DNA from: Larimichthys crocea
Lineage: Eukaryota; Chordata; Actinopteri; Sciaenidae
Length of the DNA: 64,000 nucleotides
Assembly: GCF_000972845.2 (NCBI RefSeq)
Contig: NC_040021.1
Location: forward strand, 7,917,291 to 7,981,290
Reading direction: 5' to 3'
This document shows positions 22,201 to 37,100 of the stretch, piece by piece; within the stretch, counting starts at the first letter, position 1; each line of letters starts with the position of its first letter. Below the pieces are notes generated by a model. It worked only from the letters and a program-made list of their open reading frames with translations. It was not told where the DNA came from and did not search any database. The position numbers and the translations under genes were made by a program.

Positions 22201-25200
22201 ATTGCTTGTGTGTGTTTATATGTGTTTGTGGTGTGAGAGAGATCTATATGGATGGCCTACTTATTTAAGTTTCTTCTTTCTTTTTTAAACTTCAACCTTC
22301 GCTCTCATTTATATTCTACTCCCATGAATGCTTCCAGGTTTTTCCTCAGAGAAGACATTGTTCTCACAACATTAATGTCCCGTTGGACGCTGTTTAGGAG
22401 CAAAAGATGCCAACATTTCACAAGGTAGATGGATATAAAACTTTAACGTTCTAGTGTATAATCAACATTAATTAACTGTCAGAAAAACAGAAGATTCTCC
22501 ACCAGGTTTGTAGTTTGAAGAATGTAAAATACAGAGCAGAGCCTGTCGCTGTTCATTCACATTGATTATACTCAAAGATTTATTAATAATTATGATGGAT
22601 GGAAATGCTATAAGTAAGCCGATTCAGCTCTGTTCAAAAAGTCAAACATTGCTGTAACCAGAAGGTAAAAAATGCTAATGCTGAATCAAAGTGGAAAAGA
22701 GAGATAGATGATGATGATGATAGAGAGAAAAGCAATAGGATGGATATGCAGTTCCAGACACAGAGCAGAAGCTGGGAGCTTGTCTTGTCCTGCTGTGTGT
22801 CTGGCAGATTGCTATGGAGCCTGTCATTGCAACCAGCAGGGTGTCCAGCCACTACATGGCATTCAGCAGGGGAGGTGAATAAATCACTGGAACACACACA
22901 GTCCAGCTTACAATTCGCCTGACAAAGCCAAGACTGCCCTCTATTCGCACCTATACTTTACAGCTAAAGAACCAACATTATACCGACAGGTAAAGTGGCA
23001 CCATTTGTTTGATTGATTGGACACCAAGAAGCAAATATCATAGAAAACACAAAGGTTATTTGTCAGGTCAGATATTAAAAAGAAGTAGATTGTCAATGGA
23101 AAAGTAGACACAAAAGAATATTCAACAATATACGGTCACCTCAGCAACATATTCGTACACAAACTGCTTATGCATGTTGAGGTTTGGCCCAGACCTGTTT
23201 GTCCACAGGGTGGTGTGTAATTTAGGGTCCTAAAGGAAAATTGTGGTGCCCCTTGAATCCCAAAGTCCGACCCATTTCAGCCCATTTTTCTATAAATAAC
23301 CTTCAAGATTAAGTAAAGCAAAATATGCAAAGACAGGCTTGTACACTGCCTTCGGCTTTGGACTGGATTGTCGATGAATGAGTAATATAATTTTCAGGAA
23401 AGTTTCTTGTTTAACTAGGCGCAAAGCTCTTTTAGTATTTGTTACCTAACCATAACCAACGTTTATTAATCCTCACCTTAACGATTCCTTGATGACAAAT
23501 GAGAGGAAATGATGTTTAATTTCTGCGTCACATGATACAAATACAGGTTAACCGTGTTATCTGTGTTTTTTTGAGTTTGTGCTCACCTCACAAAATATGT
23601 TGGGACTGCATGAATATAAATAAATAAAATCGCAGCACTAAAGATATCAGGATAAAATGAACGTTTGGTGTTGTAAACTTTCTCTTTATGTGATTGTAAA
23701 AGAAAAAAACGGTTTTAAACATAATATTTATGTCTTCTTGCAGAGCATTTTACATCCAAATGATTAACCTGTGAAACAGCTTTGTTCCACCTCATAAAAT
23801 ATAAACTGTCCTGCAGATCAAGTTTCACAAATGTCCTTGGGGTTAGCTGACATTAACACCAGGGTGGGAAACTACCAAATCTTTATGAGAAAATTAGAGA
23901 TGTTCTGGGGTGTTTATTTCTCAGTATGTCTTTAACGCTTTTATACCAACTCGCTTATCATAGCAGTGAGCAATAAATCCCAATCCAGGCTTCAAAGCTT
24001 TTCTTCAGAATTTCTGTTAGTGATACCTCAGATATAAAGTCCATGATTTTCTATAGACTATAATTTGGAGGAACTTTGAGATCTAATTGCATCTTTGCTT
24101 GTTTGGGTCCTTCTGTGTCATCTTTTCTCCCACACCAACAATGTGCACACTAACAACATACTCAAAAACTGATTGTGTGAATCCAAAATCAGAGTTAAGA
24201 GAAGAACTTTGCTTGACATAACCAGAGTTTGGTACATTTGCCGGACTCATGATAAACAATAAACTCTCTTACCCAGTTAAAAACAGCGTTTTAATCAAAA
24301 CATCCGTTAGGTTATAGTTCACAAAGAGAATTGATCAATTCATTTATATTATTATCAATTATTTTAGCAATTTATTTTCATATATTGCAAACATTGCATA
24401 GCTCTGAATTTTCTCTGATGGTTCAGCAGGTTTACAGTCTGCATTACAGACGGTATCACAGCAGGTTATTAACTATGAAGAGCTGGCAAAAACTGGAGTT
24501 GTGTGCTTCCAAGTTCACATGCTCCATTTCACAGACAGACTTAGAGGGCACAGAGATGTCAGTGTCACCTCGTTTTATCCTGGAATGCAACAAGGAAAAG
24601 CATGAAAACCCTGCAATTGGGCCAGAAAATAATAGACTGTGTCCCTGGAAAGAGTGGCGCATTGGTTTGGATTGAGGAACGGCTGTGATGAGGAAGAAGA
24701 CAAGCATGTATTTACATGAGACACCCACACAGGCCTCCATAATCAATCTTCCAATCTCTCAGGGTGCAGACTCAGCCAAGAATCAGTGTGTGGGATGGAA
24801 GTCATGGTAAACAGCATGAATCTTTGCCAGCAGTCTATTTAAAATCTTTATTTATCCACAGAACTGCAAATCTTTTCCTGCAATGTCATACTAAACGTAA
24901 AAGTTATGCACATTCTGGCATTCAGGGATTTCTGTTTGCCATCTTAACCACAGTCAGATGACAAAATTTCCATTTCATCAAAGAGTCTGCAGAGATAAGA
25001 TACATAGGCTTAGGACTAGAAGCCGAAAAACAAATTCTATTACTGTTTTTAAACGTACTTATATGTTTTACCTTGTTTCAGTGATAAATCTATTTTTTTA
25101 GAGTTAAGTGTGCAAAATTGGTAACTTCACTCTGAGGAGCAGCAGTCCCTGTTGATGAATGAGCTGTTGTTGGTCAGGAAATGGCAGTGTCAGTGTGAAA

Positions 25201-28200
25201 ACTAATTGCTCTGAAAACCACAACCATTTCTATATGTCACATACACAAGATACATTTATAATGGACACATATGGCAGGTTTGGAGTTGTTGGAAGCAACC
25301 CTGCCTCCTTGAAATTATGTATATATTCAAATAGTTTGCAACAGTATGATTGGGAGCAAAATCCTGGCTGTACCGTTTCTACCAACATGAACGTGTGAAT
25401 TAATGTATCAAAAAAATTGCAAAATGTACAGCTTTATTAAACTTTTATGGTTTTGCGTAGGCACTGGCATTATGTCATGGTCTTAGTTTATTAACAGTAA
25501 CTTGAGACACAACATGTTAATGAACATTCAAACATAACCACAATATTTTTCCAACCCAAATGATGCCAGTACCTAAACCTAACCACAGACGAGTCTAGAC
25601 GTGAATCCCAGACTATGTTCACAGTCCTGAGCTTTGTACAGCTACCTTCCACCCAGCCAACTCCTGATCACTACAGTGTGGTACAAAAACGTGGCGCTTT
25701 ATTCGCTCAAGTAAATGTTGCCAGCGATTTATATTTGTCACCACAATGAAACTGGGACAGTTGGGAACGAGGAAAAACAGTGAAGTATTATATAAAGATA
25801 ATTTTTCGTAAACAGGGTAGGTTGGAAGGCACTGTGCATGGATCAAGGCTAATCCCAAGGTACGCCTGGAAAAAAAAAAAACGTTTGGTCGAACATCTTA
25901 AAGATTCCAAGTTAAGAAAATGAGGCACAACTTCAGTCGATGTAAATAAATTTAAGAAAGTTACAAACTTTCAACGACATAGGAAAGGTGCAGGGGAAGG
26001 AGATTCAAATACTGGACAAACACTTTGATGCTTTATGATCTCTACTTCCAGTTTGCTAAGCAAGGTGCTTCTGAATTAAGACAGAAAATAATCATAGTAC
26101 CCAAATTATATCAGAGTTCTTTAATACCATAGTTTTCGAAAGCTGTTTGTTAATCACAAATCGCACGTTAATATCTTCATGCTAAGCTAAGCTAACCAAC
26201 TGCTGGATACAGCTTCATATTTAACAGACAGACATGAGTGGTATCTACTTCACACCGACCTACAACAACATCAGGTGACACTTGGGCGATCAAAGTATTA
26301 GAAACACCTCTCATAATAACACAGTCCAGTTTAACACCACTGTAAAATACAACCTCAATAATAAACACGGTAGTTAATTTAATACCTCTTTAACAAAAAC
26401 ATAAAAATTGAAAGCTTTGGAAAAGTAGAATTTGTGGCAGTGTTGTAGTATTGGATTACATTGGATTGTACAAGTGCATCTCACGAAGTGGCCGGTCGTT
26501 GTATATATTTTAAAAAGAGATCCTGCAGTGTTCTTCCTCTTTCAAACTTGTTGAACAAGGTAATGACATGCTCTGTCATTAAACCCTAATTATTTTCCTG
26601 TGTAAGAACTAGCCGACTCCAGAGGATGTGCGCACAGATTCCTTGACATCTTGAAATAATCCAGTGGAGGTTGAGAGATATAATTTGAGGGGGGAGGGAG
26701 GGCGCATGTCTCATGGCTCATTTCCATTTCTCTGAAGGGCCGATGTAAACATCTCTATAAATATTACCACCAATAAAGAATTACTGGTTTACACGCCACC
26801 GTCAGACACCAGCTAACTAGAATGCAATTTTCAATATCTTCCAAGACAGAACCTGCAACGCCATAAGGCACATTTCATTTTGAAATACACCTCTTATGGG
26901 GAAAGTGATGTTGGGCATGGAGAATGGAAACAACCCAATAACAAACTCATCACCGAGCAAAGACCTGGGGCACTAAAAAGAAGGATTAAAGGATGGAGGA
27001 AATGTATGAGAGGTAGAGAAGCTAGTGGTCATTTAAAATGACCAGTCATGTACACTTTAGGGTGAATGAGTTCTCTGGTGTAATTACCAAGCATATCTAA
27101 GTGTGGCTCACTAGAGCTTGGCTCAATAACAAGTGCAATAACAAGCTACATGAGAGAAACATGAGTGTTCATGTGTAAGAAGTGAGCACAAGGAAGATAG
27201 ATGGCTGAGAAAGAAAAATAAGTTCATGTTGATGCTAATAGTTTTGTATTGCTTGCTATTCTTCACGCCATCTTATTTTCTCTTGAGTTTAATTTCCATT
27301 TTCTCCCTCACCATGCCTTCTTCCTCCTCTTCCTAACGTCCTAGCGGCAGCTCAGTAAACCAGAGTGAGCGCATGTTTTTACATAATCTCAAAGCCCTAA
27401 GCAACAGATCTGCTGGTTCATACGGGAAGTTGCATGCCAAATAGTTCTGTCCAAATTTATGACTTGGCACAATCAGCAGAGCTGGCCTAATACCTGTTGC
27501 CCAATACGTCCAGTATCCAAATCCTTTCGGGTCTCTTTCACAGTTGGTCAGACAACATTGGTAAATCCATTAACAGTTTGTTTTGGCTTGTAGGTGGCAG
27601 ATAGTTGACTTACTGCGAGTTCCAATGAATTTAAATAACCTACATGGAAGTATGTAAGATATATGTATGGCTGAAAGGCATTCAGTATCACAATCCAGTT
27701 CAAACTAATGATCAGTGTGGTGGCAAAGTAACTTCTGATTATACAGTCACAGATTATCATATTGTGTACATTATCATGAAGAGGATAGGCTTATGAACAA
27801 AAACGACTAGGTTAGGTTTAGGAAAAGATCATGATTTCGGTTTAAGTAATATTTTGTTAAGGTTAGGAGACCTCAACTCTCGAAGAGGCGAAGTTACAAC
27901 AATATACAGTTTTAGAACAATTATTGTGTTTATGCTAAAAAGATACTCCAAAACAATGATGACTTGATTGGTACTGTTGACGTTTTGAGGCACTTGCATA
28001 AAGAACTGATGTCGTTGAATGGAAATACTTTTTGGTACCGACTAAAATGTGGCTCCAGCACCAAGCATCAAATACCGTTGAGTACCAGTTCAATCAGATT
28101 CTTACTCTTTAATTAGTTATTAATAATTTTTATTAGCTTTGTGTATTTTATCAAATATCATGGGGTGCTAAAGTTCAAAGAACAGTGTATTGTTGTTACT

Positions 28201-29391
28201 CAAAACTCAATATTGACACTGGTATAATATTTATATTAATATCCGGGCTTACTTTGAATTCAGATCTGTTTTTCTTGAGCTTAAGAAGTCAGTCATTTTG
28301 TACTTTCTCTCTGTGCTTTGGCAGTTTTATGACCTTTGTAACTAGGCCTCATTGAACATGGTTTACACAAGGAAGGTGATTATTGCACACCAGCTGAAAG
28401 AAAAGGCCAGCTCATAAAAATTAATAAACTAAAATTCAACCTACTTGCTAAAATTTTCCAACCATTACTAAAATAGTTTCTATGTGTTCTGGGGAAGGTT
28501 TTTGATGTATGAGTCACTTTAACATTTTAAGTTATTATTGAATCCAGTTTTTGTCTTTTATGGATTTTAAGTTTGCTCATTGTCATTATATCCATCCACC
28601 AATCCTTAAGTTTACTCAAATGAAACATCACAATCTTTTCTCAATTTGTCAAAGACTCATTTGCGTATTTCTACTTTATTTTTTCTGAAACACCACCCCT
28701 CATGTTCCAGGTTCCTGGCTCCAGATGGAGCACTGCCAGCCGGGAAAGGTGTTCGCTACAAACCCAGCTGTGTAAATTGTTAATTTTGAATCAGTAAACA
28801 AAAACCTGAGTCGTCCACTGAGGCAAATATGATAATTGTTTGCGGATTATGGAGATCTGGCTGGCAACTCGGCAGAGGCTGTGAGTAAACGGGAAGAAAG
28901 CTCAGCTCAAACAAATGCAGTTACTCAGCCAATGGAGCAGTATAAGGCTGATGGCACACACTGGCGTGATCCCAGGGGGAATATCCAGCATGTGGGCCTG
29001 GATTGTCTCTGCTGGGAAGATTGGTTCAATCATTAAGACGCACATGAACATCTAGAAATAACTGGATTCTGTATAGACCCTTATAGCAAAAAAAATAAAA
29101 AATATCTTAATGCATGCGGTACAGCTTGATCCATGTCAGGCTTGTCTTTTTGTTTTTTTTTTAAATCTTGACAGCGTTAATCACAGGCAGACTGAGAAGT
29201 ACTGGTGTTTGTGTAAGCTTTTGTATAAAAGAAATTCATAAACAACAATATATGTGATGAATGATTAAGTGCAATTCGTACTAAAACAGAAAAATTACCT
29301 GCTAGCTGACATCCAAATGTGTGTTTTGATATTTCATGATCATTTGAAATAAAAAGGAATGATTCATTTTAATTTGCTTTCTTGCCAAAAC

Positions 29392-29845
29392 TTAAAGGTG
29401 CAGTGTCTCAGATTTAGGGTTCTTTGTTTACAGAATATGGCAGAATTAGAATATAATATGCACAACTATATTTTTTTATTAGTGTAGAATCAGCTGAAAA
29501 CAAGAATCACAATATTTTTGTTACCTTCAAATGAGCCTCGACAGTCACCGTAGGTCCTCCTCCACAGAGTCCGCCATGTTTCTACAGTAGTTCAGAACAG
29601 ACAAACTAAACACCGGCTGGACCTTTTGTGTCTTTCGCTCATATAGGGTGAGGTAATGGCAACTACACTTTAGACATAACCTGTTAATTAAAAAACGTAG
29701 GATGTTCTGGAACGTTTGTTACCTTTGTTTGTTTGTTTGTTTGTTTGTAAGGTTTGGACGAAACCAAATGAAGTTGCACGGTTAAAAACGTTTAACTACT
29801 GGATCGCCCTACTTTGGTGTTTTTGCTACAGAGTGTGAAGAAAGA
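29392..29845. repeat. dispersed teleost repeat
   Basis: Contains the ordered phrases 'aaaggtgcagtgtctcagat', 'agtccgccatgtttctacag', 'agttcagaacagacaaact' and 'aacaccggctgga', which I recognise from a common percomorph interspersed repeat. A (TTTG)n array is embedded near 29,727-29,747. No terminal repeats or ORF were identified. Confidence 0.55.
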
Positions 29846-32800
29846 AACTTTGTGGTGAATAATCTTTGGAAAAAGGACTGACTTCTGAATTGCACTTGCA
29901 ATAGATTGACTGTTTGTACAAATGAAGCATCGTTTTTTCCCCCCCAAGATTCAAGATTTTATAATACATCATCCACTTTGCAATCCTACAGGGTTCAACA
30001 ATGTTGTTTGTCATTTATTATGAACAGATCGTGGCAGGGTGGTTAGCAGAGACTGGAGCAGGGATGGTAAAATCCAAATGACATCAGCCTGCACCAAAAG
30101 TATGCAATTACATTTAAAAATACCACAGCAGAAATCAACACAAAGCAACATGTGTGATTGGCTGCACGATACAAACCTACTAATTTTAAGCATGACTGAC
30201 ATCTTCCAATGCAGCATCTACTGACCTTTAAAGTGTTAGTCGTGAATAGCTGCTCTTTAAAGAGAAATTGGCTATCTGATCCTTTTCTTTTCAAGAATGG
30301 CGATAATTCTGTTCAGCAGTGAGAACATTTAATCTCTCCACCACCAAGACCACATATCCCAGCAAACCTTTGGATCAAAGCCTGCCAGGGTCTCCTCACC
30401 ATGGTGTCCCTTGATCGCCTTTTCTACCACAAAAACAAAATGCCCCCAAAGAGTGTGTGAACTGCCCACTCTGGGAAAAAATAGAAAGGAGACTTTAATG
30501 TCTGGAACGACGTAAGTGGAGTTGCTCCACACTCTTGCCATTGACACACAGCCACTGTTGCTGTCTCCCCTCCCTGCGAGAGGCAATGGTCTTCAAGGAT
30601 GGGTGGTCCGTCTGGGGCTGAAATCGGACGTGTGTGTAGGGGTGTGTGAGCTCCCTTTGTGTCAGGGGAGAGGGGCCTTTGTTCTCTTAACCAGGGAGGT
30701 GGGACCAACAGATTAAGCCTTTAGAAGTGCAACCGACCACCATGAGGGCACGCCACAAGGGAGAATGTGTTTGCATGTTGCCATGTGTGTTTATACGTAT
30801 GTGTTCATGCGTTGTATGTCTCTGGATGCATGCACTGTGTGTTATGAAATATGTGAGAAATCTGTGTGATGTAGTAGAAAAAGAAAGAGAGAAACTAAGA
30901 GAAACAAAGAGAGAAAAAGTCAGAGTGGGCATTTGTACCAATTTGCATGCGAATTAGCATGAGTTAGTGAGAATCTGATACAGGTCAGCAGGTCAATAGT
31001 TCTTATCCATCTGTCCTTCTGATGGCATGCCTCCCAGGTCAGTTTGATTCCTCTGTGAGGGAGCTAATCTCACCCCGGTGCTCAGTGAGCCTCTACAGCA
31101 TCCTCTGATCTGCTCCTTCAAACCCCTTCGCTCACTACACACACACACAAAACAAAACAGGCCTGAGCTGAGGAGAGGAGGGAGTCATACACACACACAC
31201 ACACACACACTCACCAAACAGATGGATAGCTTAAGATACTAGTTTTTATCCGGAATTATTATCACGTAAATCTTCAGAGCGAAATGACAAATTAAGACAG
31301 CAAATGTCTTGCATGTCATGCAGACAATTAGCGGATGTTACTATTTATGAAAGAATATTTTTGTCTAAGCCTACCTCAAGCATCATGAGGTTGAAGGCCC
31401 CCCACATGAGGACCATTAAAATACTGTTATAAAGTTGTCAGTGACAGGGAAGCATCCCTAACCGTTGTCTAAATTTTCTCCTTTCTCCTGTGTGGTGCAT
31501 TCTATCTTCGACAGACACCAAGCAGGTTACAACATATGCTGAGAATTATTTTTAAATACTGTGCGACCCCTGTCTGCAGGGAGAAAAGCTTTTGGGAATA
31601 GGACAAGCACACCATCTGTGGTGTAGTCCTCCATCAGTCCTCTATCTCATGAAACAGCCCGACCTCCTCCTCCTCCTCCTACTCTCCGATTCTTGTTCCC
31701 TCTCTGTCCTTCTTCAGATTTCTTCCTTTCCCAGTGTTCCTCCGTCTGTCATGGCGGCTTGTCTTGAACAAACAAACACACGAGGGTCCACGGCGAGCCA
31801 GACGGCGTGATGTGGGATTGTTTGCTTTCGTTGCTCCCGTGCGGGAGAAAGTTTTCTTAAGAGGCACACAGAGGTCTGGAGCTCAACGGAGAGACCACAA
31901 AACAAATATTTACCCTCCTGCCTCCAGCGCCTGGGCCCTTTTCCTCTCTTCCGTGGATGTGGAACAGGAGGATGGACCCACTTTTGGTTCTGAGGAGAGA
32001 GAAAGATGTAGTCCACAGATACAGAGAGGCTTGACGCTCGACTATGATTGTTTTTTTAGATTATTAATTGATACAGTTAATGCTTCTGCTACCACAAAGC
32101 TAATCACATGATTCCTTGAACCTGAAAAACAGAACAACAGGGCTGTGTGTTACGTTTTTTCATAGTCTCTAACCCCTTTCACCCATGTGATTCCTCTGAC
32201 AACCTCGCCAGTCCTGCCATGCTCTTATTCTCCTACCTATAATCTCCACTCTCTCTATGCCTTACTGGTACGATCAAACACAAATCAACAGATATCACTG
32301 TCCCTCCAATGCAGCCATTAGGCTAAGCCTCTATCTGAATTTAAAGTGTCTCCGCCATCGCTCCCCTGCCTGTAAATATGCACATGTTTGACTGTGGGGT
32401 CAGCGAGGAAGACAGGAACCGGGCAGAAATGCCTACTTCCTGGAGGAGATGTGGCGCAGCAAGGGGGCTCTACCAATCATGCGTCAGCACAGAGACATTC
32501 TCTGATGCACGCCGTCACACATCAGAGATGAACAATAAAGCAAGAGGGGGCGAGTGAGAGGGCGCTCACAGGAAGTGGATGATTTCACTCGTTGGGGTGT
32601 GAGGCCTGTGATGGACAGATATGCAGGTGTTAATATCCTGCAGAAAGGAAATAGTTGTACGCTTCACTGACCTCCACTGAGCAGGGCTGTCCTCAGCTTG
32701 GACACAGAATTCTTGATGCCTGCTTCTTTTTCTCAGCACACAGTAAATGCTGGAGCAGCGTTAACTCGCGTTTAGTGGAGCTAAATCCTAAAAAAATAAT

Positions 32801-33450
32801 GTTTTATGCCGCGTACATTTGCAGAATCCCCAAGACTGAAACACTCCTTTGTTTATGTTCATGAAACACTTGAGGCTCAGAAAACAGCAAGGTCAGCTGT
32901 AGAACTGTAGCACCCTCTTGTGTTGTATATAATATGACAGCTCCTAAAACAATATATTTGAAGTGACCGGAGCACACTGCATACAGAGGTTGAAGAAATG
33001 AATCCTTTTGGACTGAAATGTGGGTCTTTATTTGCGTTTCATAATGTTTTCTCTCTGTGAACCAGTAATTTATAAATCGTGTGTGTTTCTAAGAGCATGC
33101 ACAGCATGTGGAATAACAATTACAAAGTAAAACACAGGTAAATGAAATACCTCGGTGGCTGAATGCTACAAAAAAGGTCTTCAGATCTTGATCAGATCAG
33201 AGTTATCTTCAATATAAGTCAGTGGTGATGAGCATCAACTTGAACCAGAGCTCAAAAGTCCTTGATTACAGCCTAACTGCTTGTAGGGATGCTATCAATT
33301 ACATGCAAGAGCATCCAAATGAGATTTGCTGAGATTTCAAAATAAAAGCAACTTAAATGAATTCTAATTTGATATTGATCTTTGGAAAGGTTAACAAATT
33401 ATATACGTATACGAACAATATATGCAACGGTTACACAATTTGTGTCTGCA
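29846..33450. other. non-coding stretch, simple repeats only
   Basis: Holds a (CA)n array (about 31,190-31,211) and no exon I can support. Open frames at 30.3-30.7 and 31.6-32.1 kb overlap on both strands, lack recognisable domains and have no convincing splice context. Confidence 0.5.
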
Positions 33451-34010
33451 GGTGACAGTGAAGCACGGTGGAGGTTCCTTGCAAGTTTGGAGCTGCATTT
33501 CTGCAAATTGAGTTGGAGATTTGGTCACAGTGGTGTCCTCAATGCTGAGAAATACAGGCAGATACTTATGCATCGTGCAATAGTATCAGGGAGGTGTATG
33601 ACTGGCCCCAAATTTATTCTCCAAACATACAGCCAATGTCATTAAGAACCATCTTCAGCGTAAAGAAGAACAAGAAGTCCTGGAAGTGATAGTATGGCCC
33701 CCACTGAGCTCTGATGTTAACATCATCGAGTCTGTCTGGGATTACATGATGAGAATGAAGAATTTGAGGAAGATCTGTGTTTAGTTCTCCAAGATGTTTG
33801 GAACAACCTACCAGCCGAGTTCCTTCAAAAACTGTGAGCAAGTGTACCTAGAAGAACTGATGCTGTTTTGAAGGCACCAAACATTGATTGGATTTAGATT
33901 TCTCTTCTGTTCACTGACGGTATTTTGTTGATCGATGTGAATTAACGCTTCCATTTTTGAAAGCATTGTTTACAGCATTTTTCACACCTGCCTAAAACTT
34001 TTGCACGGTA
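33451..34010 (+). pseudogene. Tc1/mariner transposase relic (C-terminal half)
   Basis: Reading across frames on the plus strand gives phrases typical of Tc1-like transposases: VKHGGGSL, then WPPLSSDVNIIESVWDYM, LQDVWNNLPAEFLQKL and SVPRRTDAVLKAP. The end 'cctaaaacttttgcac' resembles the usual 3' end of fish Tc1 elements. The 5' half with the DNA-binding domain is missing, and frameshifts and stops break the rest, so it is an old dead copy. Confidence 0.85.
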
Positions 34011-34140
34011 TCTCCACGACACAATATCTCCACAGTACTGCACTTTACTTGAATATTTCAATTTTATGCAACTTCATACTTATACTACATTACATATCAA
34101 AGCCAAATGTACTTTCTACATTACATTCATCTGACAGCTT
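34011..34140. repeat. dispersed teleost repeat fragment
   Basis: The phrase 'gtactgcactttacttgaat' followed by 'ttcaattttatgcaact' and 'atactacattacat' resembles a common fish repeat with this motif order. A shorter related piece occurs near 37,325-37,360. The identification is from memory only. Confidence 0.4.
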
Positions 34141-37100
34141 TAGCAACTTTTCAGATTACAGTTTTTCATCCTTCCTGTCCAATAAAAACCATGTACCTCT
34201 AATTTTTGTGATTTTAAATTTTCCCCATAAACTTAAGGACTACATGTTCCTTTATGTTCTAAAGCTAAATAAGATATTTTAAAATTTTTTAAAGTTAGAA
34301 AGAACACAACCGTATATAAAGTCGTTAAAAGATTAGCACAGCCATAAACCCAACAGTAAAATCCAACATAGATATTCATGCAGCTGTAACATTAATCCAA
34401 AAAGATCATATATGATAGATGATATGATATTTTGCTTGTAGTGTATTTCTACAGTGTCATATTGCTACTTTCATTACTTTCATAACATGAATTTCTGAGA
34501 GGTGACACCACAAAATGTAATGGAGCAGAATTGCTTTAAGCAGGGGTAACAGTAACAGAACAGTTAATTTACATGCAATTACTGAAAATAACCTGAGCCA
34601 GATTACTGGGACACCAGAGGGATTCGTCCTTCAACCACAAAACCTGAGTTCAAGTCTTTGCATCCTGCTGATTTGTCCTTCGACAAGACATTGAATCCGT
34701 TAATCTCCAGGGAGGCTGTTCTGTAATTAATGCTGACCTCTGATCAACCTGAAGGATGGCGAAGAGGAGAACTTCCCTGCTGGGATCAATGAAGTACCTT
34801 GAGGTGAAAGAGAATAGTACTTCACAGGAGGTGGTAACTTTAACCACCACTAGGTGTCAGCTCAGTTTTACTGTAAAACTGCAGAGGCGCAGGCAGTAAA
34901 AAGATGCTTTAGAGCACACAAATAATGAATACACAGATTTACATTCAGTGCAATGATACACTAGCACAAGTTGTTTGATAACAATATAGAACATTTTCAT
35001 ATTTCTTTGCTTCTCTTTCAGAAGAGTATTATTACTGATGCATTCATGTAACAACAGGTCTGGGACTATGATATGATAAATTTCATCATGGATGAAGCTG
35101 CTGATTATTGTCTCCATTAATTGATTGATTTTTGTTTTTTAACTTCTTCAGTGATAACTGGTGTCACAATACTTGCTTAAGAATATATTTTAAATTATTT
35201 TAAAATGTTTATTTTGAAAATGACAAAGAGGCAATGTTGTGTAGTTTATAACAAAACATCATATTTACATACACCTGTACTCAGAATATATTACCTTTTG
35301 TAATTTTGTTTTCTTTAATCGGCTTGAAACAGTTTCGAAATGTTAGATTTCTTAAAGTGATGTGACGTTTTTCCCTGGAGGATAGGTCTAATTATATAAA
35401 TCAGCATATTTGTATTTAATAAACGCAGTTATGAGATGCGGTAGTTTATATTTAGACATAATGCAGGTAGCAATCAGGAGCTGAACTTACTTACGTAACT
35501 TGTTACTTCTAATCAGGCACCATTTTTATTTAATAGACAGGTTATCAGTAGAGACAACACTTATTATCAGCTGATTAACGGTGCTGTCTATCAAAGAGCA
35601 GTTTCACAATCTCCTCTCAGCATAATTAACATGAATTATAGAGGAAATGTTGTAAAAATATGGCAGAATCAATGGGAGCATGAGCAAGACGGAGACAGGA
35701 TACAATATGTGTCTGATAAATGAACAGATGGTGTCATCACTTTTTCAGAGCTCTCATAGGTTCCTGTCATAGTAAGATAAAAATGAAAACATACAGACAT
35801 AACCTATACACATTATTCTGCGTACATTCCTCTTGAATTCAACAGAACATAAACTCCCACAATCACAGTCTCATTCATAATTAAAGAAAAACATTGTTTC
35901 CTGTTGTCAGGTAGAAGACGTCTGGGTGTTCTGTCGTAGACTTCCCCCATCACCCCCAGAGTCAGTGCCCATCAGAGTGTTTTTAGGCAAAGAGGCCACC
36001 AAGGAATGGCTGTCACTTGATATGGATGTTTCCAGAGCTCATTAAAGGCCTGTCTGTGGCATACCAGGCTCTTGGAGACAGAGCCGGGGATAGAAAGCAA
36101 CATCATAAAGGAATTCCATCCATCACATTCCTCCATGACATTAATATCTGTCATACACCTCTGACAGTGCGATACTATGCCCCCTGGAGTGAGACATCTT
36201 TCTATCATAGAGTTGCAACGCAAGCGAAGAGAGAGTGAGTTTTGAGCTGTGTTTGTGTGTGTTCATGTTAATGTGCATGTGTCCCTGTGTATTTACATTT
36301 GTTTGAAGGAGAGAGGTCGGGTTTACAGATGTATTACTTCTCCTGCCTTGTTCCTGTTATAAAGCACTGACTGTGTTATTGCTGCAAGTGTATGCGCGCT
36401 TTCCCCCAGAAAGAATAGCTTCAGTAGTATTCTGCACAAAGGCACCATTTTGAACACACAAAACACTTCAGGCTGTTGAACCAAATGTGGAAATGTGGAG
36501 CACTACTGCTGGGTGTTTACAATGAAATTATTCATATTACGCAATATCAGAAAGGAGCTGCAATATTAAGGCGTAAGCATGGCACTCAGCACATTATGGA
36601 TTTAAACACGAGTCCTTGATGCAGAGCGACCCCCGTGTCCTATCTCTTCACCGTGAAGCGGAAATGCCCCCAAAATTATCTTGTTAACTCTTTTTTATGG
36701 AGCATTGCTTAAATCCCAGAGGGGAAATTCACTTCTGCATGACTTTCCAACTGTGCCTTTAGCTTCCCGGCAGTCTGTGTTTTGCTCAAGGACACATCAG
36801 CAACAGAAACTTGGACGAAGGACTGTTTTGTTGTTTACTTTGCCACCCTGCTGTGCTAAAAAATGTACATTTTAGTTGCATTTCCGCCACAGTGACAGAT
36901 TTCACACCCTTTATTTCTGAGTGAAAGTTGTAATGAGAAAATACTAAATTAGTCCTGCGTTACTTAAAGTGGTAACTGCACACATTTTTTGAGCTGAAAT
37001 GTTGTGACTGCACTGTGATGAAAACACCAATGTGTTAATATTGACATTCTTAACAAATTAATGAAAATAAATGAGCTTTTCGTGGATTGAAAATGTCTCA

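Larger units (their letters stand above)
13029..29391. other. gene-poor stretch upstream of sim1
   Basis: No coding exon that I can support. It holds (CA)n arrays (15,770-15,803 and 16,164-16,204), a T/C-rich run near 14,925-14,955 and dispersed-repeat-like sequence at about 17,260-17,760. The rest is unique-looking, moderately AT-rich DNA. Its place 5' of a developmental transcription factor gene makes distal enhancers plausible, but none can be shown from one sequence. Confidence 0.5.

Noticed and set aside
30329..32111. Several 85-125 codon frames on both strands
   Set aside because: They overlap each other, carry no known motif and look like chance frames in moderately GC-rich non-coding DNA.
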